Below, one piece after another: positions 35,295-48,757 of a stretch of 64,000 bases of DNA. A program made the translations under genes and the position numbers. Position 1 is the stretch's first letter. Each line of letters begins with the position of its first letter. Origin of the DNA: Mycobacterium sp. (lineage in GTDB: Bacteria; Actinomycetota; Actinomycetes; Mycobacteriales; Mycobacteriaceae); assembly GCA_018882965.1 (NCBI GenBank), contig VEQY01000005.1, forward strand, positions 26,786 through 90,785. Reading direction: 5' to 3'. The notes under the pieces are model-generated. The model worked only from the letters and a program-made list of their open reading frames with translations, was not told where the DNA came from and ran no database searches.

Positions 35295-36860
35295 ATGACG
35301 TCGGCTGCTGAGGCCTCGGGGAGCGAGGCCGGAGCGTCCGGGTGGCACAACCCGTTGCGCGACAAACGCGACAAGCGGATGCCGCGCATCGCCGGCCCGT
35401 GCGGGGTGGTGATCTTCGGGGTCACCGGCGACCTGTCCCGCAAGAAGTTGATGCCCGCGATCTATGACCTCGCCAACCGCGGCCTGCTTCCGCCCTCCTT
35501 CTCCCTGGTCGGTTTCGCCCGCCGGGACTGGGCCGACCAAGACTTCGGCAAGATCGTGTACGACGCCGTCCGCCAGCACGCCCGCACCCCGTTCCGGCAG
35601 GAGGTCTGGGATCGGCTGGCGGAGGGGTTCCGCTTCGTGCAAGGCAGCTTCGACGACGGCGCCGCCTTCGCCAAACTGGCCGAGACCCTCGAGAAACTCG
35701 ACGCCGAACGCGGCACCGGCGGCAACCACGCCTTCTATCTGTCCATCCCGCCGAAGGCCTTCCCGGTGGTCTGCGAACAGCTGAAGAACTCCGGCCTGGC
35801 CAGCCCGCGGCAGGACCGGTGGAGCCGTGTCGTGATCGAGAAGCCGTTCGGACACGACCTGAGCAGCGCCGTCGAACTCAACGAAGTGGTCAACAGCGTG
35901 TTCGCCGAGGAGTCGGTGTTCCGCATCGACCACTACCTCGGCAAGGAGACGGTCCAGAACATCCTGGCGCTGCGTTTCGCCAACGAGCTCTATGAGCCGA
36001 TCTGGAACAGCCACTACGTCGACAGCGTGCAGATCACCATGGCCGAGGACATCGGACTGGGCGGCCGGGGCGGCTACTACGACGGCATCGGCGCGGCGCG
36101 TGACGTCATTCAGAATCACCTCCTCCAATTGCTCGCGTTGACCGCCATGGAGGAGCCGGTCAACTTCGGGCCAGAGGAGGTCAAGACCGAGAAGATCAAG
36201 GTGCTCTCCGCCACCCGGCTGGCCCAACCGCTGGACCTGACCAGTGCGCGCGGGCAGTACACCGCCGGGTGGCAGGGCGGCGAAAAGGTCGTCGGCCTGC
36301 TCGACGAGGAGGGCTTCTCCCAGACGTCCATCACCGAGACCTTCGCCGCCATCACCGTGGAGGTCGACACCCGGCGGTGGGCCGGCGTTCCGTTCTATCT
36401 GCGCACCGGCAAGCGGCTGGGCCGGCGGGTGACCGAGATCGCGCTGATGTTCAAGCGGGCGCCGCACCTGCCCTTCGACGAGACGATGACCGAGGAATTG
36501 AGCCAGAACGCACTGGTGTTCCGGGTACAACCCGACGAGGGCATCACCTTGCGCTTCGGGTCGAAGGTACCCGGCAGCGCGATGGAGGTGCGCGACGTCA
36601 ACATGGACTTCTCCTACGGCTCGGCCTTCGCCGAGGACTCCCCCGAGGCCTACGAGCGGCTCATCCTCGATGTGCTGCTCGGGGAGCCGTCGCTCTTCCC
36701 GGTCAACGCCGAGGTCGAACTGTCCTGGAAGATCCTCGATCCGGTGCTCGAGTACTGGGCGACGCACGGTAAGCCCGATCCGTACCCGGCGGGAACCTGG
36801 GGACCCGACTCGGCCTTCGAGATGCTCGCGCGCTCGGGCCGGGAGTGGCGGCGACCATGA
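35295..36860 (+). CDS. zwf: glucose-6-phosphate dehydrogenase
   Basis: 521 aa; VIFGVTGDLSRKKLMPA, FRIDHYLGKETVQN. Confidence 0.97.
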   Translation: MTSAAEASGSEAGASGWHNPLRDKRDKRMPRIAGPCGVVIFGVTGDLSRKKLMPAIYDLANRGLLPPSFSLVGFARRDWADQDFGKIVYDAVRQHARTPFRQEVWDRLAEGFRFVQGSFDDGAAFAKLAETLEKLDAERGTGGNHAFYLSIPPKAFPVVCEQLKNSGLASPRQDRWSRVVIEKPFGHDLSSAVELNEVVNSVFAEESVFRIDHYLGKETVQNILALRFANELYEPIWNSHYVDSVQITMAEDIGLGGRGGYYDGIGAARDVIQNHLLQLLALTAMEEPVNFGPEEVKTEKIKVLSATRLAQPLDLTSARGQYTAGWQGGEKVVGLLDEEGFSQTSITETFAAITVEVDTRRWAGVPFYLRTGKRLGRRVTEIALMFKRAPHLPFDETMTEELSQNALVFRVQPDEGITLRFGSKVPGSAMEVRDVNMDFSYGSAFAEDSPEAYERLILDVLLGEPSLFPVNAEVELSWKILDPVLEYWATHGKPDPYPAGTWGPDSAFEMLARSGREWRRP

Positions 36861-37783
36861 TCGTCGATCTTCCCGACACGACTACCAACGACATCAACAA
36901 GCGGATCACCGAGCTTCGCGAGGAGGGTGGGGCCATCACCCTTGGCCGGGTTCTCACGCTGGTCGTCGCGCCCGACACCGAGGAGATCGTGGAGGACGCC
37001 ATCGACGCGGCCACCTCGGCCAGCCGCGAGCATCCGTGCCGCATCGTCGTGGTGGTCCCCCACGACCGGCTCGCCTCGGAAGCACGATTGGACGGACAGC
37101 TGAGGGTGGGCGGTGATGCCGGTGCCGGCGAGGTGGTCGTGCTGCGCATCTCCGGGCCGCTGGCATCGCATGCCAGCAGTGTGGTGCTGCCGTTTCTACT
37201 GCCCGACACTCCCGTCGTGGCGTGGTGGCCCGGCGCCGCACCCGCTGTACCGGCCGAGGATCCGTTGGGCCGCTTGGCAATCCGCCGGATCACCGACGCG
37301 ACCCGCGCTGAGGATCCACTAGCGGCGCTTCGGGGTCGGCTTGAGGGCTACACCAAGGGTGACACCGATCTGGCCTGGAGCCGGATCACCTACTGGCGAG
37401 CACTGCTGACCACGGCACTGGATCAGCCGCCGTATGAGCCCATCACCGCCGCCGTGGTCTCCGGACTCGCCGACGAGCCGGCGCTCGACATCTTGGCCGG
37501 CTGGCTGGCCAGCCGCATCGACGGGACCGTCCGGCGGGAGGTCGGCGAGCTCAAGGTGGAGCTGATCCAGCCCAGCCAGACGATCACCCTGAGCCGACCC
37601 CAGAACGGGGCCACGGCGACCCTGAGCCGCACCAGCCGTCCCGCTGCCCAGCTGCCGCTGGCCCGCCGGGAGACGCGGGAGTGCCTCGCCGAGGACCTGC
37701 GCCGGCTCGACGCCGACGAGATCTACCACGAGGCGCTGTGCGGGATCGGCAGAGTGCAGTACGCGGCCGGCGGAGACTCCTGA
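36857..37783 (+). CDS. opcA: G6PD assembly protein OpcA
   Basis: Start [25 protein letters not shown] overlapping the zwf stop (ATGA). Confidence 0.94.
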   Translation: MIVDLPDTTTNDINKRITELREEGGAITLGRVLTLVVAPDTEEIVEDAIDAATSASREHPCRIVVVVPHDRLASEARLDGQLRVGGDAGAGEVVVLRISGPLASHASSVVLPFLLPDTPVVAWWPGAAPAVPAEDPLGRLAIRRITDATRAEDPLAALRGRLEGYTKGDTDLAWSRITYWRALLTTALDQPPYEPITAAVVSGLADEPALDILAGWLASRIDGTVRREVGELKVELIQPSQTITLSRPQNGATATLSRTSRPAAQLPLARRETRECLAEDLRRLDADEIYHEALCGIGRVQYAAGGDS

Positions 37784-37785
37784 CC

Positions 37786-38532
37786 GTGGGCGTCACCGTC
37801 GAGACCTATCCCGACGCCGACGCCCTGGTGGACGCCGTCGGCGACCGACTGGCCGCGACGATCACGGCGGCGGTGGCCAAGCGCGGGCGGGCGGTGATCG
37901 TCCTCACCGGCGGGGGCACCGGAATCGGTCTGCTCCGGCGCCTGGGATCACACCCGCTGGACTGGAGTCGGGTCCACCTGTACTGGGGTGACGATCGCTA
38001 TGTGCCGCGCGACGACGACGAGCGCAACGAGAAACAGGCCCGCGAGGCGCTACTCGACCATGTCGGAATCCCGGCGGAGCAGATCCACCCGATGCCGCCG
38101 AGCGACGCCGGGTTCGGCGCCGATCTTGACGCCGCGGCGCACGCCTACGCCGAGGTGCTGGCCGCCGGCGCCGAGCCCGGCCAGGCGACTCCCGTCTTCG
38201 ACGTCCACCTGCTCGGCATGGGCGGCGAAGGTCACATCAACTCGATCTTCCCGCACACCGCCGCCGTGCGGGAGGACGAGCGCATGGTGGTCGCGGTGGC
38301 CGACTCCCCCAAGCCGCCACCGCAGCGGATCACCCTCACCCTGCCCGCCGTCCGGCACGCGCGCGAGGTGTGGCTGGTGGTGTCCGGCGCGGCCAAAGCC
38401 GAAGCGGTGGCCGCGGCCATCGGCGGCGCTCGGCCCGAAGATGTCCCCGCCGCCGGCGCCACCGGTCGGGAGGCGACCGTATGGCTGCTCGACTCGGCAG
38501 CCGCAACGAAACTGGAGGACGGCAATGACTGA
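37786..38532 (+). CDS. pgl: 6-phosphogluconolactonase
   Basis: GTG start at 37786; [26 protein letters not shown]...[31 protein letters not shown]. Confidence 0.94.
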   Translation: MGVTVETYPDADALVDAVGDRLAATITAAVAKRGRAVIVLTGGGTGIGLLRRLGSHPLDWSRVHLYWGDDRYVPRDDDERNEKQAREALLDHVGIPAEQIHPMPPSDAGFGADLDAAAHAYAEVLAAGAEPGQATPVFDVHLLGMGGEGHINSIFPHTAAVREDERMVVAVADSPKPPPQRITLTLPAVRHAREVWLVVSGAAKAEAVAAAIGGARPEDVPAAGATGREATVWLLDSAAATKLEDGND

Positions 38533-38860
38533 CAAATCGACCCCCCGCACCCCCGGCGAGCGGATCCGGTCACTGGCCCAGGCCGCGCTCAACGCCGACG
38601 TCACCGTCGACCAGCTCGACACCGTGCTGACCGACCTGGAGTCCAGTCTGGTGAGCCTCAACCGGGCGGTCGGCGGGCTGGAGAGCTCCCTGGAGTACTT
38701 CGAGAAGACGCTGAGCACTCTCAACGCGACACTGGTCCGCATGGAGGGGGTCGTGGACCGGGTGGAGCGCATGGTCGATGTCGGCGAGACGATGATGTCA
38801 CCGCTGATGGCCACCGAGTCGGCGGTGCGCGGGGTGGTCAACGCGCTGCGCGGGCGCTAG
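38525..38860 (+). CDS. small conserved actinobacterial protein (Rv1444c-type)
   Basis: 111 aa, [66 protein letters not shown]...; predicted coiled coil. Confidence 0.85.
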   Translation: MTDKSTPRTPGERIRSLAQAALNADVTVDQLDTVLTDLESSLVSLNRAVGGLESSLEYFEKTLSTLNATLVRMEGVVDRVERMVDVGETMMSPLMATESAVRGVVNALRGR

Positions 38861-41649
38861 CCACTGTTGCGCAGGGCCGACGACAGTCCGTTCATGGTCA
38901 GCAGGATCCCGCGCTGCACCAACTCGTCGTCCTCGCCTGCGCGGTACCGGCGCAGCAGTTCGACCTGCAGGTGATTGAGCGGCTCGAGGTAGGGGAAGCG
39001 GTTGAACACCGACCTCGCCAGAGCGGGATTGTCCGCCAGCAGGTCGTCCTGGCCGGTGATCAGCCCGTGCATCCGAATGGTCAGCTCGTGTTCGGCGCGG
39101 ATCCTGCCGAAGACCGTTGCACGCAGGTCGGTGTCGGTGACCAGTCCGGCATAGCGCGCCGCCAGACCCATGTCTGACTTCGCCAGCACCTGAGCCATGT
39201 TGGAGAGCACGGTGCGGAAGAACGGCCAGCGCCGGTAGAGGTAGCGCAGCGTCTCAAGGCTGTCCGGGTCGCCGTCGCCGAGAAATCCCGCGATCGCGGT
39301 GCCGGTGCCGTACCAGCCGGGCAGCATGACCCGCGACTGGCTCCAGGCGAGCACCCACGGGATCGCCCGGAGGTCGGAGATGGCCGCTGTCGGCTTCCGC
39401 GAAGCCGGACGGCTGCCGATGTTCATCGCGCCGATCTCGCTGACCGGCGTGGACTCCTGGAAGTAGGTCACGAAACCCGGTGTCTGGTGCACCAGGTCGG
39501 CGTAGACGCGCCTGGCCCGGCCGGCCAGGTCGTCCAGCACCCGGTAGGCGGGACCGGCGTCCTCGCCCAGACCCTCGACATCGAGCAGGCTGGCTTCGAG
39601 CGTCGCCGAGATCAGGCTCTCCAGATTCCGGAGGGCCAGATGGGGTTCGGCGTACTTGGCGGCGATGATCTCGCCCTGCTCGGTCAGGCGCAGCGAACCG
39701 TTGACCGCTCCTGGGGGCTGGGCGAGGATCGCGTCGTAACTCGGACCACCACCGCGACCGACGGTGCCTCCCCGACCGTGGAAGAGCCGCAACCGGATTC
39801 GATGACGCCGAGCCGCCTCGACGAGGTCGAGTTCGGCACGGTACAGCGCCCAGTTGGCGGCCAGATAGCCGCCGTCCTTGTTGGAGTCGGAGTAGCCGAG
39901 CATCACCTCCTGCACGTCACCGCGGGCGCTGACCATCTCCCGGTACGCCGCCAGCCGCAGCGCCGACTCCAGCACGGCCGAACCCCGCTGGAGGTCGTCG
40001 ATGGTCTCGAAGAGCGGGACGATGCCCACCGGCGCGTACGGCCGCGGCCCGGAAAGATCCAGCAGGCCGACCTCTTTGAGCAGTAGCGCCGCCTCCAGCA
40101 GGTCTGACACCGACTGGCACATCGAGATGATGTAGCTCGGGATGGCGGCCACGCCGAGCCGGCGCACCGCGGCGGCCGCCGCCCGCAGGATTCCGAGCTC
40201 CCTGCGGGCCAGATCGCCGACATCGGCGTCGTCGCAGAGCAGCGGGCGGCGGGTGGCGAGCTCGGCGAGCAGCAGGCCGACCCGATCGGCCTCCGGTAAC
40301 GACGTGTAGTCGTGGTGCACGCCTGCCCAGGCGAGCAGTTCGGTCACCACCTGCTCGTGCACCTCGGAGTTCTGCCGCATATCCAGACCGCAGAGGTGGA
40401 ATCCGAACACCTCCACCGCATGACGCAGCCGGGCCAGCCTGTCGTCGGCGAGCAGCGCACCGCCGTGCTCGCGCAGCGAAGCGTCCGCGATGGCGAGATC
40501 GGCGAGAAACTCCTCCGGCGTCGGATAGGCAGCGGCACCCAGATCGAGCAGATGCTCGGGCTGACGGTCCAGGATGGCCGCGGCGGTGGCGGTCAGCCGA
40601 GCCCGCATCACCCGCACGGCCCGCCGATACGGTTCGTCGGCTCGCGCCGGATCCCTACATCCCCCGGCAAGCCCGGCCAGCTCAGTGCTGACCCCCACCA
40701 GCCGCTCCGACATCGATAACTCCTGCTCGAGGGCGAACAACTCCTCGAAGTAGTGGTTAAGCGCGGTGTAGGCGGCATCGGACGTCGCCAGCCGCACCAC
40801 GTCGGCGTCGACGTTCGGGTTACCGTCACGGTCACCGCCGATCCAGGAACCGAGCCGCAGCAGGGGCTGCTTGAGCAAGTCGGCACCCGGCCAGCGACGG
40901 CGTAGCTCACGGCGAACTTCGGCATTGACCTTGGGCACCACCTCGAAGAACGAAGCCGGGTAGTAGCGCAGCCCCGACTCGATCTCATCTTGAACCCGCA
41001 GGCGGGACAACCGGATCAGCGCGGTCTGCCACAGCGTCAGCACCTGGCGCCGAAGTTCCGCGTCGATGCTGCGGCCGTCCTCGGTTTCGGTGTGACCGTG
41101 CATGCGCAACCGCAGCAGAGCGGTGATGCGGTTCTGGGTGTCGAAAACGGTGCGCCGTCGTGTCTCTGTCGGGTGTGCGGTGATGACCGGCGACACCAGG
41201 GCGTCCCGCAGCACGTCGGAGATGGTGTCGACATCCAGCGCAGCCGAGTCGAGTTTGCGGTAGGTCGCCGCCAGGGTGCTGTCCGGCGCCGGTTCACCGG
41301 CCGCGGCGTGGATGGCGCGGCGACGCTCGCGATGAACGTCCTCGGCCACGTTGGCCAGCAGCGCGAAGTGACTGAACGCCCGGATCACCGGAATCGCCAG
41401 ATGGATGTCGATTCCGGTGAACATCTCGGCCAGATCGGCACGCTCGATCTCCGAGCGGCGGACCCGGAAGGACTCCACCCGGGCCCGCTCGACCAGCTGG
41501 TAGACGAACTCTCCGTTCTGCTCCCGCACGGTGTCGCCCAGAATCGCACCGAGCAGCCGGATGTCGGCGCGCATCGGCTCGGAGGCCTCGCGGCCCACCG
41601 TGGTGCGCCGGACCGCTCCGAACGGCTCCAGCGACACGGGGTCGGTCAT
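38857..41649 (-). CDS. ppc: phosphoenolpyruvate carboxylase
   Basis: 930 aa from [79 protein letters not shown]. Confidence 0.97.
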   Translation of the reverse strand: MTDPVSLEPFGAVRRTTVGREASEPMRADIRLLGAILGDTVREQNGEFVYQLVERARVESFRVRRSEIERADLAEMFTGIDIHLAIPVIRAFSHFALLANVAEDVHRERRRAIHAAAGEPAPDSTLAATYRKLDSAALDVDTISDVLRDALVSPVITAHPTETRRRTVFDTQNRITALLRLRMHGHTETEDGRSIDAELRRQVLTLWQTALIRLSRLRVQDEIESGLRYYPASFFEVVPKVNAEVRRELRRRWPGADLLKQPLLRLGSWIGGDRDGNPNVDADVVRLATSDAAYTALNHYFEELFALEQELSMSERLVGVSTELAGLAGGCRDPARADEPYRRAVRVMRARLTATAAAILDRQPEHLLDLGAAAYPTPEEFLADLAIADASLREHGGALLADDRLARLRHAVEVFGFHLCGLDMRQNSEVHEQVVTELLAWAGVHHDYTSLPEADRVGLLLAELATRRPLLCDDADVGDLARRELGILRAAAAAVRRLGVAAIPSYIISMCQSVSDLLEAALLLKEVGLLDLSGPRPYAPVGIVPLFETIDDLQRGSAVLESALRLAAYREMVSARGDVQEVMLGYSDSNKDGGYLAANWALYRAELDLVEAARRHRIRLRLFHGRGGTVGRGGGPSYDAILAQPPGAVNGSLRLTEQGEIIAAKYAEPHLALRNLESLISATLEASLLDVEGLGEDAGPAYRVLDDLAGRARRVYADLVHQTPGFVTYFQESTPVSEIGAMNIGSRPASRKPTAAISDLRAIPWVLAWSQSRVMLPGWYGTGTAIAGFLGDGDPDSLETLRYLYRRWPFFRTVLSNMAQVLAKSDMGLAARYAGLVTDTDLRATVFGRIRAEHELTIRMHGLITGQDDLLADNPALARSVFNRFPYLEPLNHLQVELLRRYRAGEDDELVQRGILLTMNGLSSALRNSG

Positions 41650-41727
41650 GAGGCCCAGTATCGGTGCCCGGGCGAGACCTCGCAGAGCGGGGACCGGCGA
41701 GGGCGCAGATGAGGCAGGATTGAGTTC

Positions 41728-43416
41728 GTGACCGGTGGCCCGGGGGCGGATGACGCGACACGGGTCTACACCGCGCGCCGCGTGATCACCATGGACCCCG
41801 AACTGCCCGAGGCGACCGCCGTCGCCGTTAGGGGTGGGCGCGTCTGCGCCGTCGGCGCCGTGGAGACGCTGCGCGACGCGGGGACCGTGGACCAGACCTT
41901 CGCCGACGCCGTCCTGTGCACCGGCCTGATCGACCAGCACCTGCACCCGATCCTCGGAGCGTCCACCCTGATGACCGAGGTGATCGCCATCGAGGACTGG
42001 GTGCTGCCCGGGCGGACCTGCCCGGCTGCAACCTCTGCCGAGCAGTACCGTGCACTGCTCACCGATGCCGAGCGGCGGCTGCGCGACCCCGGGGAATGGC
42101 TGTTCTCCTGGGGCTACCACAGGCTGTGGCACGGCGAACTCGGCCGCGCCGCCCTCGACGGAATCAGCCCGACCCGACCGATTGCGATATGGCAGCGTTC
42201 CTGCCACGAGTGGTTCCTCAACACCCCCGCGATCGAGGCGCTCGGACTCACCGAAGCGCAGATGGCCGGCCGCGGCGCATCGAGCGCGATGGTCGACTTC
42301 CCCGACGGACACTGGTGGGAGTCGGGGATGAACCTCCTGCTGCCGCACCTGAGCCCGGTGTTCATGACCGAGCATCGGCTGACCGCCGGGCTGCGTCAGC
42401 TGGTGGCGTACCTGCATCGCAACGGCGTCACCGCCATCAACGAGCCCGGAATCATGTGGGCGATCGAGCCGTGGGATCTCTACCAGGAGATCCTCGGTGC
42501 CGCCGAGACTCCCTTCCTCTCCACCTTCCTGGTCGATGCGCGCAGCCAGGCCGATTCGGGCATGGATCCGGCGGAGGCGGTCGCCGATGCCGAACAACAG
42601 GTAGCCCGGGCGGCCACCGGCAAGGTGCGGCTGTTGCCCAAACACGTGAAGCTTTTCGCCGACGGCGCGATCATCAGTCAGCTGATGCAGATGCGCGAAC
42701 CCTACCTGGACGACGCGGGCCGGCCCGATCCGTGCCATCACGGGGAGTGGATGATGCAGCCCGACACGTTTCGGGCCTTCGCCCGCGCATACTGGAACGC
42801 CGGCTGGCAGTTACACATCCACGTCAACGGCGACGCCGGTCTCGACCTGGTCCTCGAGACAATCGCCGAATGCATGGCCACCCATCCGCGCTCCGATCAC
42901 CGGACGGTGATCGTGCACTTCGCGAACTCGACCGAGGAACAGGTCGATCGCATCGCGGAGTTGGGCTGCATCGTTTCGGCGAACTCCTACTATCCGGTCG
43001 GATTCGCCGATCGCTACGCAGTACACGGGTTGGGCCCCGAACGCGCCGACACCATGGTCCGGGCTGCGTCGGTTCTGCGCCGCGGGATCCCGCTGTCGCT
43101 GCACTCCGACCTGCCGATGGGGCCCGCCGCCCCACTCATGCTGGCCTGGTGCGCCGCGAATCGCACGACGCCCGGTGGGCGCACGGTCGCGCCTGAGCAG
43201 CGCATCTCGGTGCCCGACGCCCTGCGGGCGGTCACCCTCGAGGCCGCTTACTCCTGGCGGATGGAGCGGGAACTGGGCAGCATCTCAGTCGGCAAGGCGG
43301 CCAACTTCACCGTGCTCGGACAAGACCCCCTCAGCATCGACCCGATGGGTCTGCGGGACGTCCCGGTGTTGGGAACCGTGTACGAGGGCAGGTGGTTTCC
43401 GGCGAGCGGAGCGTAA
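41728..43416 (+). CDS. metal-dependent amidohydrolase (YtcJ-like)
   Basis: 562 aa; [45 protein letters not shown] start. Confidence 0.9.
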   Translation: MTGGPGADDATRVYTARRVITMDPELPEATAVAVRGGRVCAVGAVETLRDAGTVDQTFADAVLCTGLIDQHLHPILGASTLMTEVIAIEDWVLPGRTCPAATSAEQYRALLTDAERRLRDPGEWLFSWGYHRLWHGELGRAALDGISPTRPIAIWQRSCHEWFLNTPAIEALGLTEAQMAGRGASSAMVDFPDGHWWESGMNLLLPHLSPVFMTEHRLTAGLRQLVAYLHRNGVTAINEPGIMWAIEPWDLYQEILGAAETPFLSTFLVDARSQADSGMDPAEAVADAEQQVARAATGKVRLLPKHVKLFADGAIISQLMQMREPYLDDAGRPDPCHHGEWMMQPDTFRAFARAYWNAGWQLHIHVNGDAGLDLVLETIAECMATHPRSDHRTVIVHFANSTEEQVDRIAELGCIVSANSYYPVGFADRYAVHGLGPERADTMVRAASVLRRGIPLSLHSDLPMGPAAPLMLAWCAANRTTPGGRTVAPEQRISVPDALRAVTLEAAYSWRMERELGSISVGKAANFTVLGQDPLSIDPMGLRDVPVLGTVYEGRWFPASGA

Positions 43417-43417
43417 G

Positions 43418-43651
43418 TCAGGAGTACTTGATCTGCAGCGCGATGCCGATGATCGCAACCACCCAGATCCCGGTGACGAACAGCGTCAACCGGTCGAGGT
43501 TCTTCTCCACCACGGTGGACCCGGACAGGCTGGACTGCACCCCGCCGCCGAACAATGTCGACAAGCCCCCGCCCTTGGCGCGGTGCAGCAACACCAGCAG
43601 CACAAGGAGCAGGCTGGTGATGACCAACAGGATCTGGAGCGTGAAGACCAT
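43418..43651 (-). CDS. secG: preprotein translocase subunit SecG
   Basis: 77 aa; MVFTLQILLVITSLLLVLLVLLHRAKGGGLSTLFGGGVQSSLSGSTVVEKNLDRLT. Confidence 0.96.
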   Translation of the reverse strand: MVFTLQILLVITSLLLVLLVLLHRAKGGGLSTLFGGGVQSSLSGSTVVEKNLDRLTLFVTGIWVVAIIGIALQIKYS

Positions 43652-43680
43652 AGCGGCAGCTTACCGGGTCTGCCCGGTAC

Positions 43681-44466
43681 CTAGGGCAGCGGCCCGCCCG
43701 CGGCGATCGCCGCCAGCACGGCGAACTGCTCGGCCTCCAGGGAGGCACCTCCGACCAACGCGCCGTCCACGTCCTGCTGGGCGACGATCTCCCCCACGTT
43801 CTTGGCGTTGACCGAGCCGCCGTAGAGGATCCGCACGCCGTCCGCCACCTGACGCGTCGCGAGATCCGCCAGCTCGGAGCGGATCGCCGCACACACCTCC
43901 TGTGCGTCGGCGGCCCCAGCCACCCGGCCCGTGCCGATGGCCCAGACCGGCTCGTAGGCGATCACCACGGTCGCGAGTTGCTCGGTGGTCAGCCCGGTCA
44001 GCGATCCCCGCAGCTGGGCGACATTGTGCTCGACGTGTCCACCGGCTTCGCGCACCTCGAGGTGCTCGCCGATGCAGACGATGGGGGTCAGGCCGTGCCG
44101 GAAGGCGGCCACCGCCTTGGCCGCGACCAGGGCATCGTCCTCGTGGTGGTAGGTGCGCCGTTCGGAGTGGCCGGCAAGGACGAAGGTGCAGCCGAGTTTG
44201 GCCAGGAACGCACCGCTGATGTCGCCGGTGTAGGCGCCGGAGTCGTGCTGGGAGAGGTCCTGGGCCCCATAGGTCAGCCGAAGCCGGTCGCCGTCGACAA
44301 GGGTCTGCACACTGCGCAGGTCGGTGAACGGCGGGATGACGGTGACGTCGACCTTGTCGAAGTACTTCTCCGGCAGGGAGAAGGCGATCTTCTGAACCAG
44401 CGCGATGGCCTCGAAGTGATTGAGGTTCATCTTCCAGTTACCCGCGATGAGCGGTTTGCGGGACAC
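43681..44466 (-). CDS. tpiA: triosephosphate isomerase
   Basis: 261 aa; [29 protein letters not shown]. Confidence 0.98.
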   Translation of the reverse strand: MSRKPLIAGNWKMNLNHFEAIALVQKIAFSLPEKYFDKVDVTVIPPFTDLRSVQTLVDGDRLRLTYGAQDLSQHDSGAYTGDISGAFLAKLGCTFVLAGHSERRTYHHEDDALVAAKAVAAFRHGLTPIVCIGEHLEVREAGGHVEHNVAQLRGSLTGLTTEQLATVVIAYEPVWAIGTGRVAGAADAQEVCAAIRSELADLATRQVADGVRILYGGSVNAKNVGEIVAQQDVDGALVGGASLEAEQFAVLAAIAAGGPLP

Positions 44467-44495
44467 GCGTCTCCTCAGTCTCTTGTGCTGTGTTG

Positions 44496-45734
44496 CTAGT
44501 CGTTGCCGGTCGTTGCGCCGAGAACGTCGATGCCGGGCAGGCTCTTGCCTTCAAGGTATTCCAGCGACGCCCCCCCGCCGGTGGAAATGTGCGAGAAACC
44601 GTCCTCGGGCAGTCCGAGCAGGCGCACCGCGGCCGCGGAGTCACCGCCACCCACCACGCTGAAGGCCCCCTTGGCGGTCGCGCCGATGATGGCCTCGGCT
44701 ACGCCCCGGGTGCCGGCGGCAAAGGCGGGGAACTCGAACACCCCCATGGGTCCATTCCAGAAGATGGTGCGCGCGTTGGACAGCAGGGCCGCGAAGCGGT
44801 GCACCGACTCGGGTCCGATGTCCATTCCGATGGTCCCGGCCGGAATCTTCTGCACGGACACCGTCTGTTGCGGGGAGTCGGCGGCGAACTCGTCGGCGAC
44901 GACGATGTCCACCGGAAGGTGGATCACATCGCCGTACTCCTCGAGCAGCCGCCGACAGGTGTCGACCATCTCTTGCTGCACGAGCGACTTCCCGATCGCG
45001 ATGCCCTGCGCGGCAAGGAAGGTGAAGCACATACCGCCTCCGATGATGAGGCTGTCCGCGCGGGCTGCCAGGTTCTCGATTACGGCCAGCTTGTCGGAGA
45101 CCTTCGATCCGCCGAGCACCACCGCATAGGGCCGTTCGGTCGAGGTCGTCAACTGCTCGAGAACTTTGACCTCGGCCGATACCAGGGAGCCCGCGTAACA
45201 CGGCAGCAGCGCGGCAACGTCGTACACCGAGGCCTGCTTGCGGTGCACCACACCGAACCCGTCGGAGACGAAGGCCCCACCCCCGCCGGGGCCGCCGGCC
45301 AGCCCGGCCAGTGCCTGGGCCAATTCCCCGCGCTCACCGTCGTCCTTGCTCGTTTCCCGGGGGTCGAAGCGGATGTTCTCCAGCAGGAGCACGTCGCCGT
45401 CGGTGAGACCCTCAGCGCGTGCCAGGGCGTCGGGGCCAACCACATCCCCGGCGAGCTGGACGTGCCGCCCGAGCGTGTCGCCGAGCACCTTCGCCACCGG
45501 AGCCAGCGAGAGTTTCGGGTCCGGTCCGTCCTTCGGCCGTCCCAGGTGCGCGGTGACGATCACTCGCGCACCGGCATCCGAGAGCGCCTTGAGCGTGGGC
45601 AGCGACGCCTCGATGCGCCCGGCGTCGGTGACGTCGCCACTGTCGTTGAGCGGAACGTTGAGATCACAGCGCACCAGCACGGCGCGACCCTCGACCCCAT
45701 CCGCCAGCAGGTCGGCAAGCGTCTTGACGGCCAC
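44496..45734 (-). CDS. pgk: phosphoglycerate kinase
   Basis: 412 aa; [28 protein letters not shown]. Confidence 0.98.
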   Translation of the reverse strand: MAVKTLADLLADGVEGRAVLVRCDLNVPLNDSGDVTDAGRIEASLPTLKALSDAGARVIVTAHLGRPKDGPDPKLSLAPVAKVLGDTLGRHVQLAGDVVGPDALARAEGLTDGDVLLLENIRFDPRETSKDDGERGELAQALAGLAGGPGGGGAFVSDGFGVVHRKQASVYDVAALLPCYAGSLVSAEVKVLEQLTTSTERPYAVVLGGSKVSDKLAVIENLAARADSLIIGGGMCFTFLAAQGIAIGKSLVQQEMVDTCRRLLEEYGDVIHLPVDIVVADEFAADSPQQTVSVQKIPAGTIGMDIGPESVHRFAALLSNARTIFWNGPMGVFEFPAFAAGTRGVAEAIIGATAKGAFSVVGGGDSAAAVRLLGLPEDGFSHISTGGGASLEYLEGKSLPGIDVLGATTGND

Positions 45735-45749
45735 CCGTACGTCCAGCCG

Positions 45750-46793
<1,044 letters not shown>

Positions 46794-46875
46794 TCAGGAT
46801 GTCAGCCTAGTGGCGCGCAACCTCGGTCGGCCGGGGGTTCGCCCACAGCGGGTCATCGGCGCGTACCGTCGGGTC

Positions 46876-47736
46876 ATGACCTCGATCATCTCGCTGCCTG
46901 TCGCCGAGGTGCGGGAACGCCTCGGCCGTGGCCTGTTCGCGATGGTCGCCGGTCCCGAGGGCCCGCGCAACCGGGCCCGGATTCACGACACCCCCGGTCC
47001 GCGGTGGTTCGCCGAGGACCGGCCGATCCGCCGCGTGCACGCCGACGCGTCGATGTTCGTCGGTGGGCTGCGTGCGCTGCTGCTCCAGTCGCTTCATCCG
47101 CTGGCCATGGCCGGGGTCGCTCAGCATTCCGACTATCGCGGGGATCCGTGGGGCCGGCTTCAGCGGACCAGCACGTTTCTGGCTGTCACGACGTTCGGCA
47201 CCGATGCCGACGCCCAGCGTGCGGTCGACAAGGTCCGCGGCATCCACCGGCGCGTACACGGCACGGCCCCCGACGGCCGGGCCTACCGGGCTGACGATCC
47301 GCATCTGCTGGAGTGGGTGCACATCGCCGAGGTCGACAGCTTTCTCACCGCCCACCAGCGCTACGGGGCCGACCCGCTGGATCAGGAGGGCCGCGACGGC
47401 TACGTCGCCGACACCGCGCGGGTCGCCAGCGCGCTCGGCGTTCCCGACCCGCCGCGGACCGAAGCCGAACTCGGCGACCGGATCGCGGCCTACCGGGGCG
47501 AGCTGTGCGGCACCGACGCCGCCCGGGACGCCGCGCGGTTCCTCTTGATCACCCCGCCGCTGCCGCTGCTGGCCCGCGGTCCGTACGGGATTCTGGCCGC
47601 GACGGCGATCTCCCTGCTGCCGCCCTGGGCCCGGTCACCGCTGTGGCTGCCCTATCTGCCGCCCCTGGAGGCCACCGCGATCCCGATGGCGGGCCGGACG
47701 CTGGTGGGGGCGATCCGCTGGGCGATGACGCCTTAA
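46876..47736 (+). CDS. DUF2236 / oxygenase MpaB-family protein
   Basis: 286 aa from MTSIISLPVAEVRERLGRGLFAMVAGPEGPR; LLLQSLHPLAMAGVAQHSDYRGDPWGRLQRTSTFL. Confidence 0.85.
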   Translation: MTSIISLPVAEVRERLGRGLFAMVAGPEGPRNRARIHDTPGPRWFAEDRPIRRVHADASMFVGGLRALLLQSLHPLAMAGVAQHSDYRGDPWGRLQRTSTFLAVTTFGTDADAQRAVDKVRGIHRRVHGTAPDGRAYRADDPHLLEWVHIAEVDSFLTAHQRYGADPLDQEGRDGYVADTARVASALGVPDPPRTEAELGDRIAAYRGELCGTDAARDAARFLLITPPLPLLARGPYGILAATAISLLPPWARSPLWLPYLPPLEATAIPMAGRTLVGAIRWAMTP

Positions 47737-47772
47737 CCATCCGCGCCATCCGCGCCATCCGCGCCGTCCGCG
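47737..47772. repeat. 9-bp tandem repeat x4 filling the intergenic gap before whiA
   Basis: ccatccgcg x3 + ccgtccgcg. Confidence 0.97.
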
Positions 47773-47773
47773 C

Positions 47774-48757
47774 TCAGGCGTCCTCGAGAAGGTCGGGCGT
47801 GACCGCTGACTCGGTGTCGGGGATGCCGTCCTGCTTGGCCTTCCGGTCCGCCATCGACAGCAGTCGCCGAATTCGGCCTGCCACAGCGTCTTTCGTCATC
47901 GGCGGATCGGCCAGGCGGCCCAACTCCTCCAGTGATGCCTGGCGGTGTTCTACCCGCAGCAATCCCGCTGCGGCGAGGTGAGACGGCACCGAGTCACCGA
48001 GGATCTCCAAGGCGCGCTCGACCCGCGCGGCCGCGGCCACCGCCGCCCGTGCCGAACGGCGCAGGTTAGCGTCGTCGAAGTTCGCCAGCCGGTTGGCGGT
48101 GGCCCGCACCTCGCGGCGCATGCGCCGCTCCTCCCAGACCAGCCGGGTGTCCTGGGCGCCCATCCTGGTCAGCAGCATGCCGATGGCCTCGCCGTCGCGC
48201 ACCACGACCCGGTCGGCCCCGCGCACCTCACGCGCCTTGGCGCTGATGCCCAGCCGACGGGCGGCGCCGACGAGGGCGAGCGCCGCCTCCGGTCCGGGGC
48301 AGCTGATCTCCAGCGCCGACGACCGCCCGGGTTCGGTCAGCGAGCCGTGGGCCAGGAACGCTCCGCGCCAGGCCGCCTCCGCATCGGCGATACTGCCACC
48401 CACGACCTGGGCGGGCAGCCCCCGCACCGGCCGGCCCCGCAGGTCCAGCAGGCCGGTCTGCCGGGCCAGGGCCTCCCCGTCCTTGGCGACCCGGACCAGG
48501 TAGCGGGTGGTCTTGCGGATCCCGCTGGCAGAGAGCACATGGACGACGGCGCTGTAACCGTAGAGATCGTGGATGTCTCTGCGCAGCCGGCGGGCCACGT
48601 TGCCCAGATCGACCTCGGCTTCCACCACCACCCGGCCCGAAACGATGTGCAGGCCACCCGCGAAGCGCAGCAGGGAGGCGACCTCGGCGCGGCGGGCACT
48701 GACCGAGTTGATGACGAGTCGGCTCAGCTCGTCCTTGACCTCGGCGGTCATCGCCAC
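47774..48757 (-). CDS. whiA: WhiA sporulation/cell-division regulator homolog
   Basis: 327 aa; [60 protein letters not shown]. Confidence 0.96.
   Translation of the reverse strand: MAMTAEVKDELSRLVINSVSARRAEVASLLRFAGGLHIVSGRVVVEAEVDLGNVARRLRRDIHDLYGYSAVVHVLSASGIRKTTRYLVRVAKDGEALARQTGLLDLRGRPVRGLPAQVVGGSIADAEAAWRGAFLAHGSLTEPGRSSALEISCPGPEAALALVGAARRLGISAKAREVRGADRVVVRDGEAIGMLLTRMGAQDTRLVWEERRMRREVRATANRLANFDDANLRRSARAAVAAAARVERALEILGDSVPSHLAAAGLLRVEHRQASLEELGRLADPPMTKDAVAGRIRRLLSMADRKAKQDGIPDTESAVTPDLLEDA

Noticed and set aside
34620-36767. 715-aa minus-strand ORF antisense to tal/zwf
   Set aside because: Antisense-frame artefact; tal and zwf are unambiguous on the plus strand.
38857-42741. 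1294-aa ORF implying a fused N-terminal domain on PEP carboxylase
   Set aside because: The extra ~360 residues are antisense to the amidohydrolase; the conserved Ppc start is at 41649.
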